Source of the DNA: Desulfovermiculus sp041686195
Lineage (GTDB): Bacteria > Desulfobacterota > Desulfovibrionia > Desulfovibrionales > Desulfothermaceae
NCBI GenBank assembly: GCA_041686195.1
Contig: JAWLEI010000077.1
Location: 1 to 14,972, forward strand
Reading direction: 5' to 3'
DNA length: 14,972 nt
In this document: positions 6,729 to 13,415 of the stretch, in pieces
How positions within the stretch are numbered: the first letter of the stretch is position 1
Layout of the letters: each line of letters begins with the position of its first letter
Translations under genes and position numbers: made by a program
Notes under the pieces: model-generated
Databases searched by the model: none
Told to the model about the DNA's origin: nothing
What the model saw: only the letters and a program-made list of their open reading frames with translations

Positions 6729-8372
6729 ATGTCCAAGCACCCGAAGTTGCAAGAATGGGAAGACAAGGTTCTGGCCAAGACCCTGGAAAAATTTCCCGAG
6801 CGCAAGCCGGAATTCAAGACTGTGGGCGGATTGGACCTGCCCCGTCTGGGATTGCCCAAGCAGGTTGATGACGAGTATCTGGAAAAACTCGGGTTTCCGG
6901 GTCAGTATCCTTTCACCCGCGGTGTTCAACCGACCATGTATCGGTCCAGGCTGTGGACCATGCGCCAGTACGCCGGTTTTTCCACAGCCAGGGAAACCAA
7001 TCAGAGATACCGTTATCTCTTGGAACAAGGCCAAACCGGACTCTCTGTGGCCTTCGATCTGCCGACCCAGATCGGCTATGATTCAGATCATAAGATGAGT
7101 AAGGGGGAAGTGGGCAAGGTCGGGGTGGCCATCGATTCCCTGGCGGACATGGAGATCCTTTTCGATCAGATTCCTCTGGGAAAGGTGTCCACGTCCATGA
7201 CCATCAATTCTCCGGCTGCTGTCCTGTTGGCCATGTATGTGGCTGTGGGCGAAAAACAAGGGGTTTCCAAGGAAAAAATCCAGGGCACGATCCAAAACGA
7301 TGTGCTCAAAGAGTATGTGGCCCGAGGCACGTTCATCTTTCCGCCCCGGCCCAGCCTGCGTTTAATCACCAATATATTTGAGTGGTGCAGCGAAAACACT
7401 CCAGCCTTTAACACCATCTCCATCTCTGGATATCATATCCGCGAGGCCGGCTCCACAGCGGTACAGGAGGTGGCCTTTACCCTGGCCAACGGATGCGCTT
7501 ATGTCCAGGCAGCTATGGATGCCGGTTTGGATGTCGATGTCTTCGGCAAGCGCTTGTCCTTCTTTTTCAACGCCACCACCGACCTGGTGGAAGAAGTGGC
7601 CAAATTCCGGGCCGCCCGGCGTATGTGGGCCAAACTGATGAAAGACCGCTTCGGGGCCAAGAATCCACGCAGCTGGATGCTTCGCTTTCATACCCAGACA
7701 GCTGGCCACACCCTCACTGCCCAGCAGCTGGACAATAATGTTGTCCGGGTGACTTTGCAGGCCCTGGCTGCAGTCCTGGGCGGAACCCAGTCCCTGCACA
7801 CCAACTCCAAGGATGAGGCCTTGACTTTGCCGACTGAAGATTCAGTGCGCACGGCCCTGCGCACTCAGCAGATCATTGGCCATGAGTCCGGCGTGGCCAA
7901 CAGCATTGATGTCTTTGGCGGTTCCTATCTTATGGAAGAACTCACGGACAAGATTGAACACGAATCCTGGTCCCTGATGCAGAAGATTGAAGACATGGGC
8001 GGGGTCATCCCGGCCATTGAACAGGGATTCATCCAGCGCCAGATCGAGGACTCTGCTTATGATTATCAGATGAAGGTGGAGAACAAAGAACGGATTGTGG
8101 TCGGGGCCAACGAGTTTCAGAGCACTGAGGATATCAAGGTCCCCTTGCTGCGCATTGATCCGGAAGTAGAAAAGGCTCAAGTGGAACGGGTTCAGGCAGT
8201 GCGGGAAAAAAGAGACAACGATCAGATCCAGAACACCTTAAATGCCCTGCGCCAGGCGGCCCAATCTGAGACCAATGTCATGCCGTCAATTGTTGATGCG
8301 GTCAAGGCCTACGCCACCATCGGCGAGATATGCGACGTGATGCGCGAGGTCTTTGGCGAGCACAGGGAATAG
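6729..8372 (+). CDS. Methylmalonyl-CoA mutase, catalytic (large) subunit
   Basis: The 547-residue TIM-barrel subunit lacks the B12 domain, which is encoded separately at 5013-5414. Specificity residues read as methylmalonyl-CoA mutase: Tyr81 in RQYAGF (Tyr89 of the Propionibacterium enzyme; isobutyryl-CoA mutase has Phe) and Arg199 in YVARGTFIFPP (Arg207; isobutyryl-CoA mutase has Gln). Tyr235 and His236 in SGYHIREAG match Tyr243 and His244. PTMYRSRLWTMRQYAGF (68-84) is a conserved core. The start ATG has AAAGGGG about 9 nt upstream. It acts in the cytoplasm between epimerase and succinyl-CoA synthetase. The separation of the two mutase subunits by meaB and a 320-bp spacer means they may be expressed from different transcripts. 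Confidence 0.97.
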   Translation: MSKHPKLQEWEDKVLAKTLEKFPERKPEFKTVGGLDLPRLGLPKQVDDEYLEKLGFPGQYPFTRGVQPTMYRSRLWTMRQYAGFSTARETNQRYRYLLEQGQTGLSVAFDLPTQIGYDSDHKMSKGEVGKVGVAIDSLADMEILFDQIPLGKVSTSMTINSPAAVLLAMYVAVGEKQGVSKEKIQGTIQNDVLKEYVARGTFIFPPRPSLRLITNIFEWCSENTPAFNTISISGYHIREAGSTAVQEVAFTLANGCAYVQAAMDAGLDVDVFGKRLSFFFNATTDLVEEVAKFRAARRMWAKLMKDRFGAKNPRSWMLRFHTQTAGHTLTAQQLDNNVVRVTLQALAAVLGGTQSLHTNSKDEALTLPTEDSVRTALRTQQIIGHESGVANSIDVFGGSYLMEELTDKIEHESWSLMQKIEDMGGVIPAIEQGFIQRQIEDSAYDYQMKVENKERIVVGANEFQSTEDIKVPLLRIDPEVEKAQVERVQAVREKRDNDQIQNTLNALRQAAQSETNVMPSIVDAVKAYATIGEICDVMREVFGEHRE

Positions 8373-8442
8373 GCAGAAATCAGCGCCGCCTCTGGCCTGA
8401 GACGTCCAGCTTGATCGGGAAAGAAGCTTACGGATAATTTAA

Positions 8443-8448
8443 TATAAT
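8443..8448 (+). promoter_or_regulatory. Possible -10 box (TATAAT) upstream of the 12S gene
   Basis: A perfect TATAAT in an AT-rich patch; its artefactual second copy is at 8642-8647, 86 bp before the 12S start. No good -35 hexamer is seen at 16-18 bp. If used, the transcript would begin just before the inverted double-hairpin element, which would then form the 5' leader. Confidence 0.3.
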
Positions 8449-8458
8449 GCTGGCGAAC

Positions 8459-8516
8459 AAATTTCTTTTTTTGCTCGCCTTGGAGCAAAAAAAAGAAATT
8501 TGCCGAAGGCAAATTT
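8459..8516 (-). repeat. Double-hairpin repeat element, copy 2 (inverted)
   Basis: On the + strand hairpin B comes first: AAATTTCTTTTTTTGCTC (8459-8476), loop GCCTTG, complementary arm 8483-8501 with one bulged A. Hairpin A follows: AAATTTGCC (8496-8504), loop GAA, GGCAAATTT (8508-8516); the arms share six bases. Read on the - strand it matches copies 1 and 3, including the CCAAGGC loop. An exact second copy at 8658-8715 comes from the assembly duplication. It sits upstream of a gene rather than downstream, unlike the other copies. Confidence 0.7.
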
Positions 8517-8530
8517 GAAAAAGGAAGCAG

Positions 8531-8630
8531 NNNNNNNNNNNNNNNNNNNNNNNNNNNNNNNNNNNNNNNNNNNNNNNNNNNNNNNNNNNNNNNNNNNNNN
8601 NNNNNNNNNNNNNNNNNNNNNNNNNNNNNN
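8531..8630. other. Assembly gap (100 N) between 99-bp direct duplicates
   Basis: Exactly 100 N. Bases 8432-8530 are repeated without change at 8631-8729. As at 1438-1537, this is an unmerged contig overlap of 99 bases. Collapsing it leaves about 162 bp between the mutase large subunit and the 12S gene. The rest of this spacer (8373-8431) shows no recognisable feature. Confidence 0.9.
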
Positions 8631-8733
8631 GGATAATTTAATATAATGCTGGCGAACAAATTTCTTTTTTTGCTCGCCTTGGAGCAAAAAAAAGAAATTT
8701 GCCGAAGGCAAATTTGAAAAAGGAAGCAGAGAT

Positions 8734-10293
8734 ATGTCTACGCAGACCACCAAGCAGAAGATCGAAGAGCTTGTGGAAAAAGAAAAGGCCATGACTGCCC
8801 TGGGCGGGGAAAAGGCAGTGGCCAAGCACAAGGAAAAGGGCAAGCTGACCGCCAGAGAGCGGCTGGTGCATCTTTTCGACCCAGGGACCTTCGAAGAAAC
8901 AGACATGTTCGTCAAGCACAGGTGCGTCAATTTCGGTATGCAGGAGGTGGATATTCCTTCTGAGGGCGTGATTACCGGGCACGGGCTGGTCAATGGGCGT
9001 CCAGTGTGCGCCTATGCCCAGGACTTTACCGCCCGGGCCGGCAGCCTGGGGGAGATGCATGCCAAGAAGATCTGCAAGATCATGGATCTGGCCCTGAAGT
9101 CCGGAGTGCCCATGGTCGGCTTGAACGATTCCGGCGGGGCCAGGATTCAGGAAGGTGTGGACGCCCTGTCCGGATACGGCCAGATTTTTTTCCGCAACTC
9201 CAACGCCTCCGGGGTAATCCCTCAAATATCTGCCATCATGGGGCCCACAGCCGGGGGGGCGGTATATTCACCAGCCATGACCGACTGGATCTTCATGGTC
9301 AAGAACACCAGCTATATGTTCATTACCGGGCCGGAGGTCATTAAGTCCGTGACTGGGGAGGAAGTGAGCTTTGAAGACCTGGGCGGAGCCATGTCTCATA
9401 ACACCAAGAGCGGGGTGGCGCATTTCGCCTGTGACAGTGACGAACAGGCCCTTGACGAGATCAAGCGGCTGCTCTCCTTTCTGCCTCTGAACAATATGGA
9501 AGATCCGCCACTGGGACCGGCCCAGGATAGCCTGGATCGGGAAGCCGAAGAGCTGGACACCATCATTCCGGACAATCCCAACCAGGCCTATGACATGAAA
9601 GATGTCATTCGGGCCGTGGTAGATAACCAGGACTTCTTCGAGCCGCACGAGCACTACGCGCAGAACATCATTGTCGGCCTGGCCCGGCTGGATGGTCATC
9701 CCGTGGGCATAATCGCCAATCAGCCCCAGGTCCTGGCCGGGTGTCTGGATATCGACGCATCGGACAAGGCGACCCGGTTTATCCGCTTTTGTGATGCCTT
9801 TAATATCCCCTTGCTGACCATAGCCGACGTGCCGGGGTATCTGCCCGGAACTCATCAGGAATGGGGAGGGATTATCCGGCACGGAGCCAAGCTGCTGTGG
9901 TGCTATTCGGAAGCCACAGTGCCAAAGATGCTTCTGGTGACCCGCAAGTCCTACGGTGGTTCCTATCTAGCCATGTGCTCCAAGGATTTGGGTGCTGATC
10001 TGGCTTTTGCCTGGCCCACAGCCGAGATCGCAGTCATGGGGGCCAGTGGTGCGGCCAACATTATCCATCGCAAGGAGATCAAGGAAGCCGAGGACTCGGA
10101 GGCCAAACGCAAGGAAAAGATCGAGGAATATGACGATCTCTTCGCTAATCCTTATCGGGCCGCCAACCGGGGCTACATCGATGCGGTTATTCTGCCCAGA
10201 CAGACTAGGCCACGCCTGATACGGGCCCTTAATATCCTGAAGAGCAAGCGGGAAGTCCGTTCGCCCAAGAAACACGGGAATATACCGGTTTAG
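8734..10293 (+). CDS. Acyl-CoA carboxyltransferase, 12S transcarboxylase / MmdA / PccB family
   Basis: The 519-residue biotin-dependent carboxyltransferase moves carboxyl between methylmalonyl-CoA and biotin. It has two crotonase-like halves. The N-half contains GGARIQEG (134-141) and GPTAGGAVYSPA (170-181); the C-half contains GYLPGTHQEWGGIIRHGAK, YGGSYLAMCSKDLGAD (407-422) and AWPTAEIAVMG. Gly408-Gly409 and the matching N-half glycines form oxyanion holes. The position after GGxY, an Asp in actinomycete PccB (Asp422), is Leu412 here, as I recall for the Propionibacterium 12S subunit, whose C-terminal end (KKHGNFPC) also resembles KKHGNIPV here. AGGAAG (8721-8726) precedes the ATG by 7 nt. 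Best role: methylmalonyl-CoA half-reaction of the transcarboxylase with the 5S-biotinyl protein. Propionyl-CoA carboxylase beta or methylmalonyl-CoA decarboxylase alpha are the alternatives. Confidence 0.93.
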   Translation: MSTQTTKQKIEELVEKEKAMTALGGEKAVAKHKEKGKLTARERLVHLFDPGTFEETDMFVKHRCVNFGMQEVDIPSEGVITGHGLVNGRPVCAYAQDFTARAGSLGEMHAKKICKIMDLALKSGVPMVGLNDSGGARIQEGVDALSGYGQIFFRNSNASGVIPQISAIMGPTAGGAVYSPAMTDWIFMVKNTSYMFITGPEVIKSVTGEEVSFEDLGGAMSHNTKSGVAHFACDSDEQALDEIKRLLSFLPLNNMEDPPLGPAQDSLDREAEELDTIIPDNPNQAYDMKDVIRAVVDNQDFFEPHEHYAQNIIVGLARLDGHPVGIIANQPQVLAGCLDIDASDKATRFIRFCDAFNIPLLTIADVPGYLPGTHQEWGGIIRHGAKLLWCYSEATVPKMLLVTRKSYGGSYLAMCSKDLGADLAFAWPTAEIAVMGASGAANIIHRKEIKEAEDSEAKRKEKIEEYDDLFANPYRAANRGYIDAVILPRQTRPRLIRALNILKSKREVRSPKKHGNIPV

Positions 10294-10370
10294 GTCAGAG
10301 GTCAGCTTTGCCTCCGGCAAATCTGACCTATTTTTTACCCCAAAGCGGGCAAAAAAGGAAATTTGCCGGA
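10294..10370 (+). repeat. Heptamer unit plus double-hairpin repeat element, copy 3
   Basis: Directly after the 12S stop comes GT, one CAGAGGT unit and CAG, merging into hairpin A: GTCAGCTTTGCC (10301-10312), loop TCC, GGCAAATCTGAC (10316-10327), one mismatch (10306 with 10322). Hairpin B: six T, ACCC (10331-10340), loop CAAAGC, GGGC and six A (10347-10356), with one A-C mismatch. Relative to copy 1 each hairpin has one uncompensated change, suggesting decay. An extra AAATTTGCCGG follows at 10360-10369. Confidence 0.75.
10301..10336 (+). terminator. Possible Rho-independent terminator of the 12S gene
   Basis: Hairpin A of repeat copy 3 (12-bp stem with one mismatch, 3-nt loop) is followed by CTA and six T (10331-10336). 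It starts eight bases after the 12S stop. The same arrangement follows the fumarase genes, so the repeat may have been recruited as a terminator. Activity is unproven. Confidence 0.45.
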
Positions 10371-10432
10371 TTGAACTTACATGAAACATACCAAAAGAAC
10401 CGCGCTTAATTCGAAATAGAGTGGGGGATAAC

Positions 10433-10547
10433 CTCAGCCTTCAGGGTAGGGGCAGGCCTAGGCGTCTTTCGCCGTATGGCTGCCCTCTTCATCCTGCCAG
10501 TGGGATCCTGGCAGTCCCGGACGGCCAAGCCAGCAACCGGGGTTGAG
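10433..10547 (+). ncRNA. Candidate branched structured RNA upstream of the epimerase gene
   Basis: A closing helix CTCAGCC (10433-10439) with GGTTGAG (10541-10547, one G-U) encloses three arms. Arm 1: GGGCAG (10450-10455) with CTGCCC (10480-10485), and inside it GGCG (10461-10464) with CGCC (10470-10473). Arm 2: CTGCCAG (10494-10500) with CTGGCAG (10508-10514), 7-nt loop. Arm 3: CCCGG (10516-10520) with CCGGG (10537-10541), containing GGC/GCC; its last base competes with the closing helix. It lies in a 458-bp non-coding stretch between the 12S stop and the epimerase. No known riboswitch class is recognised. It could be a leader RNA, a small RNA or a decayed mobile element. Confidence 0.35.
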
Positions 10548-10560
10548 TCTTGTTTCATGC

Positions 10561-10602
10561 GAGAGATCAGAGATCGGACATCAGAGATCAGAGGTCAGAA
10601 GC
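10561..10602. repeat. Degenerate heptamer array, six units
   Basis: Six 7-bp units: GAGAGAT, CAGAGAT, CGGACAT, CAGAGAT, CAGAGGT, CAGAAGC. It belongs to the same family as the arrays at 5415 and 14776 but is more diverged. The remaining 149 bp up to the epimerase (10603-10751) show no clear feature beyond the ribosome binding site. Confidence 0.75.
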
Positions 10603-10751
10603 CAGCAGGCTGAGGTCGGCGGGTTACGTGTTCAGAATTGCCGGAAGCAGTTGTGTACCTTGTGTGATCCGGCATGCAGCAGAGTTGTCCTCCGGCTGGT
10701 ATCGAAAATACACATCAGTGGGCGCAGCCGCACTATAGAAGGGGAAAATTT

Positions 10752-11150
10752 ATGTTACAGAAGATCGATCACCTGGGGATTGCGGTCAAGTCTCTGGATC
10801 AGGCCATTTCTTATTATGAGCAGGCCTTGGGCTTGGAGTGCGAAAAAATCGAGGAAGTCGAGTCGCAAAAGGTTCGCACCGCGTTTTTCCAGGTCGGGGA
10901 TACCCACATCGAACTCTTGGAACCCACATCCGAAGAGAGTCCTATTGCCAAATTTCTGGACAAAAACGGTGAGGGTGTCCATCACGTGGCCTTTGCCACT
11001 GATGACATCAATGCCCAGCTTGAAAATGCTCAACAGGCCGGATGCAAGCTCATCAACCAAGAGCCTGTTCCCGGAGCTGGGGGCAAGAAAGTAGCCTTTC
11101 TGCACCCCAAGTCCACCCATGGGGTCCTTACCGAGTTCTGTTCCAAGTAG
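10752..11150 (+). CDS. mce: Methylmalonyl-CoA epimerase
   Basis: A 132-residue vicinal-oxygen-chelate protein that interconverts (S)- and (R)-methylmalonyl-CoA, linking the transcarboxylase product to the mutase. Two beta-alpha-beta-beta-beta modules are visible. Likely metal ligands are His7 (DHLGIAV), His78 in GVHHVAF and Glu128 in TEFCSK; the fourth is probably in HIELLEP (Glu54 region). The spacing of 50 residues from His78 to Glu128 equals that from His91 to Glu141 in the Propionibacterium enzyme. The start at 10752 gives the family's standard N-terminus (MLQKIDHLGIAV) and has GAAGGGG just upstream; the longer in-frame start at 10674 adds 26 residues unlike the family. It lies 59 bp before sucC, probably the first gene of an mce-sucC-sucD unit. 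Confidence 0.95.
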   Translation: MLQKIDHLGIAVKSLDQAISYYEQALGLECEKIEEVESQKVRTAFFQVGDTHIELLEPTSEESPIAKFLDKNGEGVHHVAFATDDINAQLENAQQAGCKLINQEPVPGAGGKKVAFLHPKSTHGVLTEFCSK

Positions 11151-11209
11151 GATTGGACTGGGAGTTGCGATAGTCCATCTGTATCAATCAGTTCCAGGAG
11201 TACGAGTGA

Positions 11210-12370
11210 ATGAAGATTCATGAATATCAAGCCAAAGAGCTTTTTTCCAGGCAACACATACCTGTTCCCGTGGGCCATTTGGCCACTAGCAAAGATGAGG
11301 CCCTACAGGCCGCGGACAGCCTGGGTGCATACCCGGTGGTGATCAAGGCGCAGATCCATGCCGGAGGCAGAGGTAAAGGGGGTGGAGTTCAGCTGGCCCG
11401 GTCCCGGGATGAAGTTAAAAATGCTGCTTCCACCATTTTGGGCATGAATCTGGTGACCCATCAGACCGGCCCCCAGGGTCAGCCGGTCAAGAAAGTGCTT
11501 GTGGAGCAAGGGCTGGATATTGCCCGCGAGCTGTACATAAGCATCCTACCGGATCGGACCTCGGCCCAGGTGATGATCATGGCCAGTATGGCCGGCGGGG
11601 TGGATATTGAAGAGGTAGCGGAAAAGACTCCGGAAAAGATCATCAAGGTAGCTGTTGATCCTCTGCTGGGCATTCAGCCCTACCACTGCCGGCAGGTGGC
11701 CTTTGGCCTGGATCTGCCTCCTGAAGCCAGAAAGGAGTGTATGTCCTTGGTCGGCAACCTGTATCAGGTTCTGACCAGATATGATTGTTCCCTGGTGGAG
11801 ATCAATCCGCTGGTCTTGACCTCTGACCATCGTCTCCTGGCTCTGGATGCCAAGATGAATTTAGACGACAATGCTCTATTTCGGCACAAGGATATCCTGG
11901 AGTACCGGGATGTGGACGAGGAAGATCCCCTGGAGGTCGAGGCCTCCAAATACGGCCTGAACTACATCAAAATGGACGGCAATGTGGGCAATATGGTCAA
12001 TGGGGCCGGTTTGGCCATGGCTACCATGGATATTATCAAGAAGGCCGGGGCGGAACCGGCCAACTTTCTGGATGTTGGGGGAGGGGCCAGCGCAGAGATG
12101 GTGGAGAACGGCTTTCGGATCATCCTGGGAGATGCGAATGTGAAAGGGATCTTCATCAATATCTTTGGAGGAATACTGCGCTGTGACGTCCTGGCTCAGG
12201 GTGTCGTCCAAGCGGCTTCCAAGGTCGGCTTAAACGTCCCGGTGGTGGTGCGCATGGAAGGAACCAATGTGGAGCAGGGCCGTCAGATCCTGTCCGAATC
12301 CGGTTTGGATTTGCGCACAGCCAAAGACCTGGCGGACGCTGCTCAGCAGGTAGCCGCCCTGGTCAATTAA
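11210..12370 (+). CDS. sucC: Succinyl-CoA synthetase, beta subunit (ADP-forming type)
   Basis: With SucD it converts succinyl-CoA and phosphate to succinate, CoA and ATP, the substrate-level phosphorylation step of propionate oxidation. The product is 386 residues, close to the E. coli protein (388). The ATP-grasp domain starts with KAQIHAGGRGKGGGV (46-60); the C-terminal domain has GGGASAEMV and INIFGGILRCD (316-326). Pro20 occupies the position that, from E. coli versus GTP-specific enzymes, is associated with ATP use. CCAGGAG ends 9 nt before the ATG. The stop is 55 bp before sucD, the normal order and spacing for this pair. Confidence 0.97.
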   Translation: MKIHEYQAKELFSRQHIPVPVGHLATSKDEALQAADSLGAYPVVIKAQIHAGGRGKGGGVQLARSRDEVKNAASTILGMNLVTHQTGPQGQPVKKVLVEQGLDIARELYISILPDRTSAQVMIMASMAGGVDIEEVAEKTPEKIIKVAVDPLLGIQPYHCRQVAFGLDLPPEARKECMSLVGNLYQVLTRYDCSLVEINPLVLTSDHRLLALDAKMNLDDNALFRHKDILEYRDVDEEDPLEVEASKYGLNYIKMDGNVGNMVNGAGLAMATMDIIKKAGAEPANFLDVGGGASAEMVENGFRIILGDANVKGIFINIFGGILRCDVLAQGVVQAASKVGLNVPVVVRMEGTNVEQGRQILSESGLDLRTAKDLADAAQQVAALVN

Positions 12371-12425
12371 TATGGCCTGCAGGCAGCAAACCTTTCCGAG
12401 TGACTGCAACCTTTAAGGACGGGAT

Positions 12426-13301
12426 ATGAGTATATTTGTGAATAAGGACACCAAGGTCATTGTACAAGGGATAACCGGCCGGGAAGGGCAGTTCCATACC
12501 CGGCAGTGCGTGAGCTATGGGACCAATGTGGTGGCTGGATCAACACCCGGCAAAGGCGGACAGGAAATGGACGGTATTCCGGTCTTTGATACCGTGCGCA
12601 AAGGGGTAAAAACGACCGGGGCGAATTGCAGCCTGATCTTTGTACCCCCGGCCTTTGCCGCAGATGCGATTTTAGAAGCTGTGGATGCCGGGGTGGAGGT
12701 GGTTGTGGCCATCACTGAGGGCATTCCGGTTTTGGACATGATGCGGGTCAAAAACTCTATGCAGGGAAGATCCGTTCGCCTGATCGGGCCAAACTGTCCG
12801 GGAATCACCTCTCCGGGCGAATCCAAGGTGGGGATCATGCCTGGCAACATCCATATTCCGGGCGGACCGATCGGTGTGGTCTCCCGCTCCGGAACCCTGA
12901 CCTATGAAGTGGTGGATCAGCTGACAAAGCAAGGAATCGGCCAGACCACCTGTCTGGGCATTGGCGGAGATCCGGTCAACGGAACCAATTTTATTGATTG
13001 CCTGCAGGCCTTTGAACAGGATCCAGAGACCAAGGGCATTGTTATGGTTGGTGAGATTGGCGGTGATGCCGAAGAACGGGCCGCTGAGTACGTACAAAGC
13101 CATGTGACCAAGCCGGTGGTCGGATTTATCGCCGGACTGACTGCTCCTCCGGGCCGGCGCATGGGGCACGCCGGGGCGATTATCAGCGGCAAAAGCGGAA
13201 CAGCTCAGGGCAAGATTGAAGCCATGCGGGCAGGTGGAATCCATGTCTGTGAGGACCTGGGCAGCTTTGGTCAGTTCTGTAAGGAAGTTTTTTTATGGTA
13301 A
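12426..13301 (+). CDS. sucD: Succinyl-CoA synthetase, alpha subunit
   Basis: The 291-residue CoA-binding and phosphohistidine subunit partnering SucC. Visible sites: the Rossmann start VIVQGITGREG (11-21), CoA-binding STPGKGG (39-45), ITEGIP (96-101), GPNCPG (121-126), SRSGTLTYE (153-161), GIGGDP (178-183), and GRRMGHAG with His248 as the phosphorylated histidine (His246 in E. coli). AAGGA (12415-12419) is 6 nt before the ATG. The gene ends in an abrupt drop to very AT-rich DNA, with no GC-rich terminator hairpin seen. Confidence 0.97.
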   Translation: MSIFVNKDTKVIVQGITGREGQFHTRQCVSYGTNVVAGSTPGKGGQEMDGIPVFDTVRKGVKTTGANCSLIFVPPAFAADAILEAVDAGVEVVVAITEGIPVLDMMRVKNSMQGRSVRLIGPNCPGITSPGESKVGIMPGNIHIPGGPIGVVSRSGTLTYEVVDQLTKQGIGQTTCLGIGGDPVNGTNFIDCLQAFEQDPETKGIVMVGEIGGDAEERAAEYVQSHVTKPVVGFIAGLTAPPGRRMGHAGAIISGKSGTAQGKIEAMRAGGIHVCEDLGSFGQFCKEVFLW

Positions 13302-13377
13302 TTTTTTAAAAAAGGATTGATCTGAATGTATGAAGCTGTTAAGAGTCAATTACACTAAGGTCTAAGGAAGATGATAA

Positions 13378-13406
13378 TTATTCATGAAGAATAAAAAGTA
13401 TATAAT
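13378..13406 (+). promoter_or_regulatory. Possible sigma-70-type promoter for the thiolase gene
   Basis: A perfect TATAAT at 13401-13406 within a very AT-rich spacer (13302-13415). The hexamer 17 bp upstream is TTATTC (13378-13383), a weak match to TTGACA. Transcription would begin at about 13412-13414. If translation starts at 13416 the message would be nearly leaderless; if at 13527 the leader would be about 115 nt. Confidence 0.35.
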
Positions 13407-13415
13407 GAGCCAAGT

